A DNA stretch of 29,059 nt, from assembly GCA_937884485.1 (NCBI GenBank), contig CALGCG010000023.1, positions 1-29,059 on the forward strand. The letters are read 5' to 3'. The translations under genes were made by a program, and so were the position numbers. Under the pieces are notes generated by a model. The model was not told where the DNA came from. It saw only the letters and a program-made list of their open reading frames with translations, and did not search any database. This document shows positions 14,463-22,860 of this stretch, piece by piece. This DNA comes from an uncultured Bacteroidales bacterium (GTDB taxonomy: Bacteria; Bacteroidota; Bacteroidia; Bacteroidales; P3). Each line of letters begins with the position of its first letter. The first letter of the stretch is position 1.

Positions 14463-14918
14463 TTAATTGGTGGTGTTATACCATGTCAGGATATATTTGC
14501 CGTAGGAATTGGGGTAGTCGGAGATTCGGGCAGAGATGGTCATGGCGTGCGACTCATAGGACACGGTGCCTGTGACATTGGCGTCATAGGTTTGTCCGTT
14601 GGAGGCGGAGAGAGAGCCTAATCCCGCCACGTTGGCAGCATAGTTGAAGTCGTCGGCTTCGGCCGTTGCCACTTCTATTGTCCCCCATTTTTTCGATGAG
14701 GCCTGGATGGAGACATGGTTGTCGTCGATTTTTTTAATGATGACAGAGTTGTTACTCTTGGAGATATATGCCGTGTCACGCCATTGGTCGCCTTTTTTGT
14801 AGCGGGTGTCCAGACGGGTCACGCAGTTGTAGGAACCTTTGATGCGGTCGGGCGCCGGATCGTCGGAGCAGGAGGCCACAATCAGGCCCAATAGCATGAG
14901 TAGCAACAATCTTTTCAT
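14463..14918 (-). CDS. Small lipoprotein
   Basis: A 151-residue lipoprotein with lipobox VASC (C17) and the acidic start SDDPAPD after it. The rest alternates short strands (GSYNCVTRLDTRYK, SVIIKKIDDNHVSIQA, KYILTWYNTTN) and suggests a lipocalin-like beta-barrel, similar in style to other small Bacteroidales lipoproteins but without a motif I recognise. I start at ATG 14918 because it gives an immediate lipoprotein signal; the in-frame extension to 14957 reaches into cysS and adds no sensible sequence. It lies 16 nt downstream of cysS. Confidence 0.8.
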   Translation of the reverse strand: MKRLLLLMLLGLIVASCSDDPAPDRIKGSYNCVTRLDTRYKKGDQWRDTAYISKSNNSVIIKKIDDNHVSIQASSKKWGTIEVATAEADDFNYAANVAGLGSLSASNGQTYDANVTGTVSYESHAMTISARISDYPNSYGKYILTWYNTTN

Positions 14919-14934
14919 GATTCTCGATTTTTGA

Positions 14935-16425
14935 TTAAAAAGAGTATGTGGCACCATCCTTGCCGTCCTTGACGGTTACGCCGGCCTCCTTGAGGGCGTC
15001 GCGGATCTTGTCGCTGGTGGCCCAGTCCTTGTTGGCCTTGGCGGTGGCGCGGATGTCGAGGATGATGTGCATCAGACCGTCGATGAGGGCGGTGTTGTCG
15101 CTGGCGGCTTCATCGCGCATGCCGAGGATGTCGAAGAGGAAGGTGTCGAAGATGCCGCGCAGCTCGTCGATGTCGGCCTGGCAGAGTTTGAGTTTGCCGT
15201 CGGCGGCGGTGTTGATGATGCGGGCAGCCTCGAAGAGGTGGCTGATGACGATGGGTGTGGAGAAGTCGTCGTTCATGGCGTCGTAGCACTTCTGGCGGAG
15301 GGCGGCCACGCCGGCATCGGCGGCGGCGCCGGCAGTAGCGGCGATGCGACCCAGGGACTTGTAGGCTTCCATGAGCTTGGAGAATCCTTTCTCGGCGGCC
15401 TGGAGGGCCTCGTTGCTGAAGTCGACGGTGCTGCGGTAGTGGGCCTGGAGGATGAAGAAGCGGATGGTCATGGGGCTGTAGGCCTGCTCCAGCATCTCCT
15501 TGCCGTCTTTGTCCTTGTGGCTGCCGGCGAAGAATTCGTCGAGGGTGATGAAGTTGCCCAGGCTCTTGCCCATCTTCTGGCCGTTGATGGTGATCATGTT
15601 GTTGTGCATCCAGTAGCGGCAGGGGGCGTGGCCGGTGGAGGCTACGCACTGCGCTATCTCGCTCTCGTGGTGGGGGAAGACGAGGTCCATGCCGCCGCCG
15701 TGGATGTCGAAGGGCGAGCCGAGGTATTTGGCACCCATGGCCGTGCACTCGGCGTGCCAGCCGGGGAAGCCGTCGCTCCAGGGCGAGGGCCAGCGCATGA
15801 TATGCTCCGGCGAGGCTTTTTTCCACAGGGCGAAGTCGCCGCTGAAGTGCTTCTCGTCCTGGCCGTCGAGTTCGCGTGTGGTGGCCAGCATCTCCTCGAT
15901 GACGCGGCCGCTGAGCTGACCGTATTTGTGGGTGTTCTCCTGGTATTTGCGCACGTCGAAGTAGACGCTTCCGTTCGACACATAGGCCAATCCGGCGTCG
16001 AGGATGCTCTGCACGAGGGCTATCTGCTCCATGATGTGGCCGCTGGCGTGGGGCTCGATGCTGGGGGGCAGCACGTTGAGCTTGTCCATGGCGGCATGGT
16101 AGCGGTTGGTGTAGTACTGCGCCACCTCCATGGGTTCCAGCTGCTCCAGGCGGGCCTTCTTGGCAATCTTGTCCTCGCCTTCGTCGGCGTCGTGCTCCAG
16201 GTGTCCCACGTCGGTGATGTTGCGCACGTAGCGCACCTTGTAGCCCAGGTGGGTCAGGTAGCGGAAGACGACATCGAAGGTGATGGCGGGACGGGCATGG
16301 CCCAGATGGCCGTCGCCGTAGACGGTGGGTCCGCACACATACATGCCCACGCGACCCTCGGTCAGCGGGCGGAAGAGTTCCTTGTTTCTGGTCAAGGTAT
16401 TGTAAATCAACAGTTGTTGTTCCAT
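14935..16425 (-). CDS. cysS: Cysteinyl-tRNA synthetase
   Basis: CysS attaches cysteine to tRNA-Cys in the cytosol. At 496 residues it is slightly longer than the Escherichia coli enzyme. The HIGH-type signature is HLGH at 40-43 and KMSKS appears as KMGKS at 284-288. Zinc ligands fall at the expected spacing: C31 in YVCGPTVYG, C227 in WHAECTAMG, H252 and E256 in PHHESEIAQC. The C-terminal anticodon-binding region closes with IRDALKEAGVTVKDGKDG, as usual. It is first of a five-gene minus-strand cluster and is divergent from the radical SAM gene across about 100 nt that hold promoter elements for both directions. Confidence 0.97.
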   Translation of the reverse strand: MEQQLLIYNTLTRNKELFRPLTEGRVGMYVCGPTVYGDGHLGHARPAITFDVVFRYLTHLGYKVRYVRNITDVGHLEHDADEGEDKIAKKARLEQLEPMEVAQYYTNRYHAAMDKLNVLPPSIEPHASGHIMEQIALVQSILDAGLAYVSNGSVYFDVRKYQENTHKYGQLSGRVIEEMLATTRELDGQDEKHFSGDFALWKKASPEHIMRWPSPWSDGFPGWHAECTAMGAKYLGSPFDIHGGGMDLVFPHHESEIAQCVASTGHAPCRYWMHNNMITINGQKMGKSLGNFITLDEFFAGSHKDKDGKEMLEQAYSPMTIRFFILQAHYRSTVDFSNEALQAAEKGFSKLMEAYKSLGRIAATAGAAADAGVAALRQKCYDAMNDDFSTPIVISHLFEAARIINTAADGKLKLCQADIDELRGIFDTFLFDILGMRDEAASDNTALIDGLMHIILDIRATAKANKDWATSDKIRDALKEAGVTVKDGKDGATYSF

Positions 16426-16445
16426 AATGCAAATATATTAAAGTG

Positions 16446-16453
16446 CAAAAATA
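16446..16453 (-). promoter_or_regulatory. -7 element for cysS
   Basis: TATTTTTG followed by CACTTT on the minus strand, 20 nt before the cysS ATG. No clear TTTG at -33. A second TATATTTG at 16430-16437 lies too close to the start codon to be the likely promoter. Confidence 0.5.
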
Positions 16454-16496
16454 CAAAAAAAATATCATTTTCTCCCCTTGAATGGGAAAAAAATAG

Positions 16497-16504
16497 TAAT
16501 TTTG
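16497..16504 (+). promoter_or_regulatory. -7 element for the radical SAM gene
   Basis: TAATTTTG followed by CAGCG, 23 nt before the GTG start. The -33 element is weak (only TTG at 16478-16480). Confidence 0.55.
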
Positions 16505-16527
16505 CAGCGTAAATAACGAAAACCAGG

Positions 16528-17502
16528 GTGCGATACAACGCTTATAGTGACTATTTTCGCCAGCGTTTCGGGACGCGGGTGCAGAAGCTGTCCATCGACG
16601 CCGGCTTCTCCTGCCCCAACCGCGACGGCCGGGTAGCCACCGGCGGCTGCACCTTCTGCTCCAACGAGGCCTTCAGCCCCTCCTACCTGCGGCGGGTGCC
16701 CACCATCACCGCGCAGCTCGACGAGGGCATCGCTTTCCACCGCCGCCGCTACCGTTCGGCTGCGGTCTACCTGGCCTATTTCCAAGCCTATAGCAACACC
16801 TACGCCTCCGTGGAGGTGCTGCGCGAGCGCTACGACGAGGCCTTGCGCCATCCCGGGGTGGTGGGCCTGGTGGTGGGCACACGCCCCGACTGCGTGGACG
16901 GCCCCGTGCTCGACCTCCTGGCGGACTATGCCAAGGAGCATTATGTGGCTGTGGAGTACGGCATCGAGAGCTGCTATGACCGCACCCTACGTCTCGTCAA
17001 CCGCGGCCACGACTTCGCCTGTACCGAGGCGGCCATCCGCGCCACCGCGCGGCGTGGCCTGCCCGTGGGCGGACACCTCATCCTCGGCCTCCCCGGCGAG
17101 AGCCGCGAGGACCTCCTGGCTGAGGCCGCCATCCTCAACCGCCTGCCCCTCACCACTGTCAAGTTCCACCAGCTGCAGATACTGAAGGGCACCGCCATGG
17201 AACGCCAGTACTGCGACGAGGCCTTTCGCCGCTCGCTGCTGCAGTTCTCGCAGGAGGAGTACATCAGCCTGCTGTGCGACTTGCTGGAACGCCTGCGGCC
17301 CGACCTGGTGGTCGAACGCCTGGCCGGCGAGGTGCCGCCGCGTTTCCAGGCCTGCCCCGAACGCTCCTTCCGCCGCGCGGACGGACGCCTGCTGCGCAAC
17401 GAAGAGATACCGGCCCTCGTCGAGGCCGAGCTCGAACGCCGCGACTCCCGCCAGGGGGCGCTATACAAACCCGAGTCACAAACCTTAGAAACAACAATAT
17501 GA
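16528..17502 (+). CDS. Radical SAM protein, TIGR01212/YhcC-like
   Basis: A 324-residue cytosolic radical SAM enzyme. The three cluster-binding cysteines are C29, C41 and C44 in CPNRDGRVATGGCTFC, the unusual CX11CX2C spacing of the TIGR01212/YhcC group, which is related to Elp3-type enzymes; the reaction of this group is not known to me. Further family features are GTRPDC, VEYGIES, GHLILGLPGE and VKFHQLQILKGT. The start is GTG at 16528, giving MRYNAYSDYF, which fits related proteins; no in-frame ATG is nearby. The C-terminus is Arg/Glu-rich. Its stop overlaps the ATG of the PrsW-type gene (ATGA, 17499-17502), so the two are co-translated. Confidence 0.9.
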   Translation: MRYNAYSDYFRQRFGTRVQKLSIDAGFSCPNRDGRVATGGCTFCSNEAFSPSYLRRVPTITAQLDEGIAFHRRRYRSAAVYLAYFQAYSNTYASVEVLRERYDEALRHPGVVGLVVGTRPDCVDGPVLDLLADYAKEHYVAVEYGIESCYDRTLRLVNRGHDFACTEAAIRATARRGLPVGGHLILGLPGESREDLLAEAAILNRLPLTTVKFHQLQILKGTAMERQYCDEAFRRSLLQFSQEEYISLLCDLLERLRPDLVVERLAGEVPPRFQACPERSFRRADGRLLRNEEIPALVEAELERRDSRQGALYKPESQTLETTI

Positions 17503-18266
17503 GCGTCACATTCATCGCGGCCCTGCTGCCCGTCATCCTGCTGCTGTTCTTCATCTATCGGAAAGACAAATACCAACCCGAACCCGTTGGCAAGCTCCTC
17601 TGGACTTTCTTCGTGGGCTGCCTGAGCGTCATCCCCGCCTCGGTCATGGAGATGGTGCTCTCCGTCTTCACGCCCACCGAGCCGGTGCTGGGAGCCTTCT
17701 TCACGGGCTATGTCGTGGCGGGCTTCAGCGAGGAACTGTGCAAGTTCGCCCTCCTGATGTGGGTCATCTGGCGCAGTCCCCACTTCGACGAGTACTTCGA
17801 CGGCATCGTCTATGCCGTCTTCCTCTCCCTGGGCTTTGCCTGCGTGGAGAATGTGATGTATGTCGTCGGCAGCACCGACGCCATGGCCATAGCCCTCTCG
17901 CGCGGCCTGCTGGCTGTGCCGGCGCACTTCCTCTTCGCCGTCATCATGGGCTACCACCTCTCACTGGCCCGCTTCGACCTCCCCAACAAACGCCGCCACC
18001 TCGGCCACGCCCTGCTCTACCCCGTGCTTCTCCATGGCACCTACGATGCTCTCCTTATGGTCAGCAGCGCTCTCTCCGAAGGCAGCGACGACGAGGTGAC
18101 CGTCGGCGTGGCCGTGGCAGGTGTGCTGATGGTGCTCTTCCTGGTGTTCGACGTCACGATGTGGCGATGGGGAATGAAGCGCATCAAACGTCTCCAAGAA
18201 CGCTCAAAAGAGCAGGATTTCGACCGCCAGCACCCCTTCCAAGGGTTCAATTGGGACATCTATTGA
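17499..18266 (+). CDS. PrsW-family intramembrane protease
   Basis: A 255-residue polytopic membrane protein of the PrsW group, which belongs to the CPBP-like glutamic intramembrane proteases; Bacillus PrsW cleaves an anti-sigma factor at site 1. Visible family features are the EE motif (E78, E79) in GFSEELCKF, DG---Y at 101-105, EN at 117-118, H143 in PAHFLFA and H179 in LLHGTYDAL, spread over about seven membrane helices, with a charged cytosolic tail. The start is the ATG overlapping the upstream stop; a longer open frame upstream is an artefact of the GC-rich overlapping gene. No anti-sigma gene is in view, so the substrate is unknown. Confidence 0.88.
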   Translation: MSVTFIAALLPVILLLFFIYRKDKYQPEPVGKLLWTFFVGCLSVIPASVMEMVLSVFTPTEPVLGAFFTGYVVAGFSEELCKFALLMWVIWRSPHFDEYFDGIVYAVFLSLGFACVENVMYVVGSTDAMAIALSRGLLAVPAHFLFAVIMGYHLSLARFDLPNKRRHLGHALLYPVLLHGTYDALLMVSSALSEGSDDEVTVGVAVAGVLMVLFLVFDVTMWRWGMKRIKRLQERSKEQDFDRQHPFQGFNWDIY

Positions 18267-18316
18267 TGGAAAATTACTATTGTAAATCAACAATTTGTAA
18301 AAAAAATGAAAAAATA

Positions 18317-18348
18317 TTTGGCCATATTGAAAAAAGGTTGTACTTTTG
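18317..18348 (+). promoter_or_regulatory. Promoter for the tRNA-Ala pair
   Basis: TTTG at 18317-18320, a 20-nt spacer, then TACTTTTG at 18341-18348 followed by CACCC. A good Bacteroidetes promoter about 25 nt before the first tRNA. Confidence 0.75.
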
Positions 18349-18372
18349 CACCCGATTTCAAGAGAGAAACTT

Positions 18373-18446
<74 letters not shown>

Positions 18447-18453
18447 CAGAAAG

Positions 18454-18478
18454 AGGGTCGCACAAACGACCCTTTTTT
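18454..18478 (+). terminator. Terminator-like hairpin between the tRNAs
   Basis: A 7-bp stem AGGGTCG/CGACCCT (18454-18460, 18467-18473) with a 6-nt loop, followed by T-run to 18478. It may terminate the first tRNA transcript or serve as a processing spacer. Confidence 0.65.
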
Positions 18479-18488
18479 GATAGAAAGC

Positions 18489-18561
18489 GGGGTAGTAGCT
18501 CATCTGGTAGAGCATTTGGTTCGCAATCAAAAGGTAGTGGGTTCGAGTCCCATCTACTCCA
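18489..18561 (+). tRNA. tRNA-Ala (anticodon CGC)
   Basis: A 73-nt cloverleaf: acceptor GGGGTAG/CTACTCC again with G3-U70; D stem GCTC/GAGC; anticodon stem TTTGG/TCAAA (one G-U) with loop TTCGCAA giving CGC, which reads GCG; T stem GTGGG/CCCAT with loop TTCGAGT; discriminator A, no encoded CCA. I see no separate promoter between the two tRNAs. Confidence 0.93.
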
Positions 18562-18562
18562 C

Positions 18563-18598
18563 AAAAAAGAGAGAACGCATCGCGTTCTCTCTTTTTTT
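18563..18598. terminator. Bidirectional terminator after the tRNAs
   Basis: A near-perfect A-rich/T-rich hairpin: left arm 18563-18578, loop 18579-18581, right arm 18582-18598, core GAGAGAACGC/GCGTTCTCTC. T-runs on both strands let it end both the tRNA transcript and the minus-strand nitroreductase operon. Confidence 0.9.
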
Positions 18599-18619
18599 GT
18601 TTTCATATCTTTGTGGCAA

Positions 18620-19261
18620 CTACCACTTGTTGTAGTGCACGCGGGCGGGGTCCCACTTGTCCTTGGGCTGGGTCGTGCCGTCGTGGTAGCCGATGGGCAC
18701 CACGGCGTAGGGCACCACGGTCGGCGGCAGCTGCAGGGCCTTCTTGACGGGGTCCATGCGGTCGGGATAGGGGTAGCAGGCTGTCCAGCAGGCGCCGAGG
18801 CCGTAGGCTTCGGCAGCCAGCAGCAGGTTCTCGGTGACGGCACCCAGGTCGTCGCGCCACATCTGGTTGATCTGCACAACGGCGGGGCCGTCGGGGTTCT
18901 CGCGCGTGGGAGCGGTGAAGGTGGTGTCGGCACAGAGGATAATGACGGCGCCGCTCTCCATGAACTTCTGCATGTTGTGGTTGCCCTCAAAGACGGTCTC
19001 ATACTGGCTCTTGTCGGTCATGACCACCATCTGCCAGGGGCGACGGTCCACGGCGCTCGGAGCGGCCTGGGCGGCACGAAGCAGGTTCTCCATCACCGAG
19101 TCGGGGATGGCCTCGCCGTTGTAGGAGCGCACGCTCTTGCGGTTCAGGATGTTCTGCATGACCACGTCGGCCGTGTTGACCTCGGCGACGGCTTCTTGCT
19201 TGTTGCAGCAGGCGGCGAACATCATCGCAGCGGCTGCCATCAGAATAATGCTTTTCTTCAT
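18620..19261 (-). CDS. Nitroreductase-family protein with lipoprotein signal
   Basis: A 213-residue nitroreductase-fold flavoprotein. Family features: RKSVRSYNGEAI (the FMN-phosphate contact near the start of the domain), AQAAPSAVDRRPWQMVV, an internal acidic and Trp-containing stretch (QINQMWRDDLGAVTENLLLAAEAYGLGACW) split by the dimer helix, and VPIGYHDG. These enzymes use FMN and NAD(P)H and usually act in the cytosol, but this one begins with a lipoprotein signal and lipobox FAAC (C18), so it should be exported. The cofactor supply outside the cytosol is then a question. It is last in the dut-NamZ cluster, 1 nt after the NamZ-like gene, and is followed by the terminator at 18563-18598. 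Confidence 0.88.
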   Translation of the reverse strand: MKKSIILMAAAAMMFAACCNKQEAVAEVNTADVVMQNILNRKSVRSYNGEAIPDSVMENLLRAAQAAPSAVDRRPWQMVVMTDKSQYETVFEGNHNMQKFMESGAVIILCADTTFTAPTRENPDGPAVVQINQMWRDDLGAVTENLLLAAEAYGLGACWTACYPYPDRMDPVKKALQLPPTVVPYAVVPIGYHDGTTQPKDKWDPARVHYNKW

Positions 19262-19262
19262 T

Positions 19263-20426
19263 TTATTGATATATTAAATACTTTTTGCGTATCTCTTTGA
19301 ATCGCTCCAGCCCCGGCTGCCATGTGGCGCGGATCTCATTCTCACTCATGCCGGCCTCTATCTGGCGGCGCAGCTCGGTGGTGCCGGCCAGCTTCTCGAA
19401 GAAGTTGCTCTTGAGGAAGAACTTGCCCTGCGGCACACGGCGGTACATCTCCATCAGCGGCCAGAGGTCTATCAGGTCGGGATTCTCCTCGCCGACGGAA
19501 TACGACCGCAGGTCGAGGGTGTCGGTGCCGTAGGTGACCCACTCGAAGGGGTAGTCGGTGCCGCGCCCCACGCCACAATTGGTACCCTCGAAGAAGCATA
19601 GGCTCGGGTAGAGGGCCACGGCCTGTGCGGTGCGCAGGTTAGGCGACGGCGGCACAGGCAGCGGGTAGAAGCCGTGGCGGTCGTAGCCCCGCATGGGCAC
19701 CACGGTGAGGTCACAACGGGCGTGATTGGCAAGCCAGCCTTCGCCGTTGATCATCTGCGCATACTCCCCTATCGTCATGCCGTAGACCACTGGCACAGGA
19801 TGCATGCCCACGAAGGAGCGGCAGGTGGCCGTGTCCAGCACCGGACCGTCAAGCATGTGGCCGTTGGGGTTGGGGCGGTCGAGAACTATCAGTTGTATGC
19901 CACGCTCAGCGCAGGCTTCCATCACATAATGCAATGTACTTAAATATGTATAGAAGCGGCACCCCACATCCTGCAGGTCGAAGACGACGTAGTCCACATC
20001 CGCCATCTGCTCGGGCGTGGGCTTCTTGTTCTTGCCGTAGAGGCTGATGATGGGCAGACCTGTCTTGGGGTCGGTGCTGTTGTCTATGTGTGCCCCAGCT
20101 GCCGCCGTGCCGCGGAAGCCGTGTTCGGGGCAGAATATCTTAGTCACATGGATGCCGCAGGCCAGCAACGTGTCCACCAGGTGGGTGGTTCCCACGATAG
20201 ATGTCTGGTTGCCCACCACGGCCACGCCGCCGCCGTTGGGGTTACGCAGGTCTTGCACCATGTCGGCAGTGCCCTCGGTGGGATGGTTGACGATCTCCAT
20301 CAGTCGCTCGGCGCCCGTACGCAGCGGCATTGTGCTCGTCTGTTGTGCATGCGCACACGACACAATAAGTTGCGAGAATATTGCAACCCACAACGCCAAT
20401 CGCTTAACTCCTAACTCATCACTCAT
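19263..20426 (-). CDS. namZ: NamZ-like exo-beta-N-acetylmuramidase (DUF1343, GH171)
   Basis: A 387-residue exported protein of the DUF1343 family, whose Bacillus member NamZ releases N-acetylmuramic acid from the end of peptidoglycan fragments (GH171). Typical motifs are VGNQTSI, FCPEHGFRG, DPKTGLPIISLYG, DVDYVVFDLQDVG-RFYTY and LDRPNPNG. The N-terminus (about 10-28) is hydrophobic; C24 in LIVSC could be a lipobox, or cleavage could follow AHA. The likely role is cell-wall recycling in the periplasm. The start lies in a 7-nt tandem repeat that also contains the stop of dut; only the ATG at 20424-20426 gives a long frame. Confidence 0.87.
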   Translation of the reverse strand: MSDELGVKRLALWVAIFSQLIVSCAHAQQTSTMPLRTGAERLMEIVNHPTEGTADMVQDLRNPNGGGVAVVGNQTSIVGTTHLVDTLLACGIHVTKIFCPEHGFRGTAAAGAHIDNSTDPKTGLPIISLYGKNKKPTPEQMADVDYVVFDLQDVGCRFYTYLSTLHYVMEACAERGIQLIVLDRPNPNGHMLDGPVLDTATCRSFVGMHPVPVVYGMTIGEYAQMINGEGWLANHARCDLTVVPMRGYDRHGFYPLPVPPSPNLRTAQAVALYPSLCFFEGTNCGVGRGTDYPFEWVTYGTDTLDLRSYSVGEENPDLIDLWPLMEMYRRVPQGKFFLKSNFFEKLAGTTELRRQIEAGMSENEIRATWQPGLERFKEIRKKYLIYQ

Positions 20427-20431
20427 AACTC

Positions 20432-20437
<6 letters not shown>
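20403..20437 (-). repeat. 7-nt tandem repeat over dut stop and namZ start
   Basis: Five 7-nt units on the minus strand: AGTTAAG, AGTTATG, AGTGATG, AGTTAGG, AGTTAAG. The TAA stop of dut and the ATG of the NamZ-like gene both lie inside. The period is not a multiple of three. Confidence 0.85.
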
Positions 20438-20878
<441 letters not shown>

Positions 20879-20894
20879 ATCTTGAATTCGACTG

Positions 20895-20902
20895 CAAAAT
20901 TA
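20895..20902 (-). promoter_or_regulatory. -7 element for dut
   Basis: TAATTTTG followed by CAGTCG on the minus strand, 17 nt before the dut start. TTTC (20923-20926) lies at about the right distance for the -33 element. Confidence 0.55.
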
Positions 20903-21003
20903 CACATTTTCTGCGACATGATGAAAATATTTTTTTGACGTATGGAAAATATTGCCTTGCGAAGAAAGATTGCAGGCGTATCCTAAATCCCGGTAATGGC
21001 AAA

Positions 21004-21041
21004 AAAAGATAGCCGTGGGTGTGAGCCCGCGGCTATCTTTT
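21004..21041. terminator. Terminator after the duplicated-domain lipoprotein
   Basis: Arms 21004-21019 and 21026-21041 pair over 16 bp with one wobble and a 6-nt loop, flanked by A- and T-runs. It ends the minus-strand transcript of the lipoprotein gene stopping at 21064. Confidence 0.88.
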
Positions 21042-21063
21042 GTCTTCCCTTGCAGGGACCTGC

Positions 21064-21996
21064 CTATTTAAGCTTGATTTTGAGCGGTGTATGGCTCAAA
21101 ACAATATTGTCTGTTGTTACCGGCGAGAAGATGAGTGTGCCGCCGAAGCCCTGGCCCGAACCGCTGTCGTTGAAGTTGAACTCGGCGGTGATGGTGTTGG
21201 CCGCGGGGTCGTAGGTGAAAGGTATCGGTGCATTCTGCACGATGAAGTTGCCCGTGTTGGTGGCATTGTCGAACTCCCAGTTGTACCACACATATTGCGG
21301 CTCGGAGGTCTGTCCGAGCACGGTGACGCCGATGCTGATAAAGCCGGTGTGGTTATTGCGGAAGACAAGGTTGTAGGTGAGTGTCATCGGAAGGTCGCCC
21401 ATCTCGCCGGCAGGGTAGACGGTTTCCTCGGTGGCCACCCATTGGGTGTTGGCGGGGAAGAGGTCGGTCACCTCGCCGGGCTGCACGCTGGTGCTGTCGC
21501 CATTGGTGGGCTGTTCGGGGTTGTCAGGAGGTGTGGGTTGCGAGCCGCGGGGGTAGAAGGTGGTCATGCCGCCCAAAGTGGCACCATCGCCTTCCACCTC
21601 GACCATCATCATCATGGTGATGGTGTTGGTGGCAGCGTCGTAGGTAAACTGCGGGGCGCCCATCTGCCCAGCGTCCAGTGTGCCTGTTGTGCCGTCGAAG
21701 GTCCAGGTGAACGGCACGTCGTAGTGTCCTTGTTGTTGTCCGGCCACCGTGAGTTCGAAGAGCAACTCGCCTTCGGTATCGCTGAGGAAGTCCAGGCTCC
21801 ATGTCAGCACAGCAGGGTAATTCTGGTAGGTGTCGTTGTAGACTCCCACCCACGAGGTGCCTTTCAGCTCTATTGGATCGTTGTTCGAGGGTGTCGGATT
21901 TGACGAGGTGTCGTCGTCCTTGCTGCAGCTTGTTAGGCCCATGGCTGCGGTGGCCATGATGGCCATCATCAGGGTTTTGAACAGTTTTTTCATCAT
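21064..21996 (-). CDS. Lipoprotein with two tandem lipocalin-like domains
   Basis: A 310-residue lipoprotein with lipobox LTSC (C24). Two similar beta-rich domains follow, about 45-150 and 183-296, separated by a Pro/Thr/Gln linker. Both begin with a T-W or TQW strand, include a WTFD or WEFD turn and share FTYD-A-NTIT, so the gene arose by internal duplication. The family is unknown to me; the fold guess is lipocalin-like. It stands alone: a strong terminator lies after it and a bidirectional hairpin (22110-22154) separates it from clpP. Upstream only a weak promoter candidate, TAGGTTTT at 22059-22066, is visible. Confidence 0.8.
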   Translation of the reverse strand: MMKKLFKTLMMAIMATAAMGLTSCSKDDDTSSNPTPSNNDPIELKGTSWVGVYNDTYQNYPAVLTWSLDFLSDTEGELLFELTVAGQQQGHYDVPFTWTFDGTTGTLDAGQMGAPQFTYDAATNTITMMMMVEVEGDGATLGGMTTFYPRGSQPTPPDNPEQPTNGDSTSVQPGEVTDLFPANTQWVATEETVYPAGEMGDLPMTLTYNLVFRNNHTGFISIGVTVLGQTSEPQYVWYNWEFDNATNTGNFIVQNAPIPFTYDPAANTITAEFNFNDSGSGQGFGGTLIFSPVTTDNIVLSHTPLKIKLK

Positions 21997-22109
21997 TGTT
22001 TAGGTTTTTATTTGTTAATAAATTAGAGTTCCTATATTAAGAACGTATCCAATCGACAAAAACCTACAGCGTGTGTGTTTTTTCGGCAGGTTGTTCTTGT
22101 GGGATAAAA

Positions 22110-22154
22110 AAAAGAGGGGATACGGCACGCTGTGTGTGCCGTATCCCCTCTTTT
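22110..22154. terminator. Strong bidirectional terminator after clpP
   Basis: A perfect 19-bp stem (22110-22128 with 22136-22154) and 7-nt loop, with A- and T-runs on the outsides. It lies 23 nt beyond the stop of clpP on the minus strand. Confidence 0.92.
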
Positions 22155-22176
22155 GTGTTGGCGCGAGGTGCGGGTT

Positions 22177-22839
22177 TTATTTTTTGGTCAGCACCTCGTC
22201 GATCATGCCGTACTGGAGGGCCTCTTCGGCGGTGAACCAGTGGTCGCGGTCGGAGTCTTTCTCTACTTGCTCGAAGGGCTGGCCGCTGTGCTTGGCGATG
22301 ATTTCGTAGAGCTCTTTCTTGAGCTTGAGGATTTCGCGGACGGTGATCTCCATGTCGGTGGCCTGGCCGTCGGCGCCGCCCATGGGCTGGTGGATCATGA
22401 CGCGGGCGTGCGGCAGGGCGCAGCGGCGGCCTTTCTCGCCGGCGCAGAGCAGCACGCTGGCCATCGAGGCAGCAAGGCCGGTGCAGATGGTGCTCACCTT
22501 GGGCTGGATGTACTGCATGGTGTCATAGATGCCGAGGCCGGCGTAGACGGAGCCTCCGGGGGAGTTGAGGTAGATTTGGATGTCCTTGGTGGGGTCGACG
22601 CTCTCGAGGAAGAGGAGCTGGGCCTGGATGACGTTGGCGGTGTAGTCGTCGATGGCGGTGCCGAGGAAGATGATGCGGTCCATCATCAGGCGGCTGAAGA
22701 CGTCCATCTGGGCCACGTTGAGCTGGCGCTCTTCGACGATGTAGGGCGTGAGCGAATTGTTGATGGCCGAGGTGTATTTGGCCATGGTGGTGCTGCTGAT
22801 GCCACGGTGACGGGTGGCGTATTTCTCGAATTCTGTCAT
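22177..22839 (-). CDS. clpP: ATP-dependent Clp protease proteolytic subunit
   Basis: ClpP forms the tetradecameric serine-protease barrel that works with ClpX or ClpA/C. The triad is S125 (GLAASMAS), H150 (VMIHQP) and D199 (SDRDHW), with spacing as in the Escherichia coli enzyme (H to D is 49 in both). The oxyanion strand NSPGGSV is at 92-98 and the hydrophobic IYDTMQYI helix follows. At 220 residues it has a slightly longer N-terminus than Escherichia coli ClpP. It is 21 nt downstream of trmD; neither tig nor clpX is next to it in this window. Confidence 0.97.
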   Translation of the reverse strand: MTEFEKYATRHRGISSTTMAKYTSAINNSLTPYIVEERQLNVAQMDVFSRLMMDRIIFLGTAIDDYTANVIQAQLLFLESVDPTKDIQIYLNSPGGSVYAGLGIYDTMQYIQPKVSTICTGLAASMASVLLCAGEKGRRCALPHARVMIHQPMGGADGQATDMEITVREILKLKKELYEIIAKHSGQPFEQVEKDSDRDHWFTAEEALQYGMIDEVLTKK

Positions 22840-22860
22840 AATCGTTGCTATGTTGATTTG

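Noticed and set aside
16541..16557. A TATAGTGACTAT stretch at the start of the radical SAM gene that resembles the 9-nt repeat
   Set aside because: It is a single occurrence and encodes residues in the conserved N-terminal Tyr-rich segment of that family, so coincidence is the simpler view.
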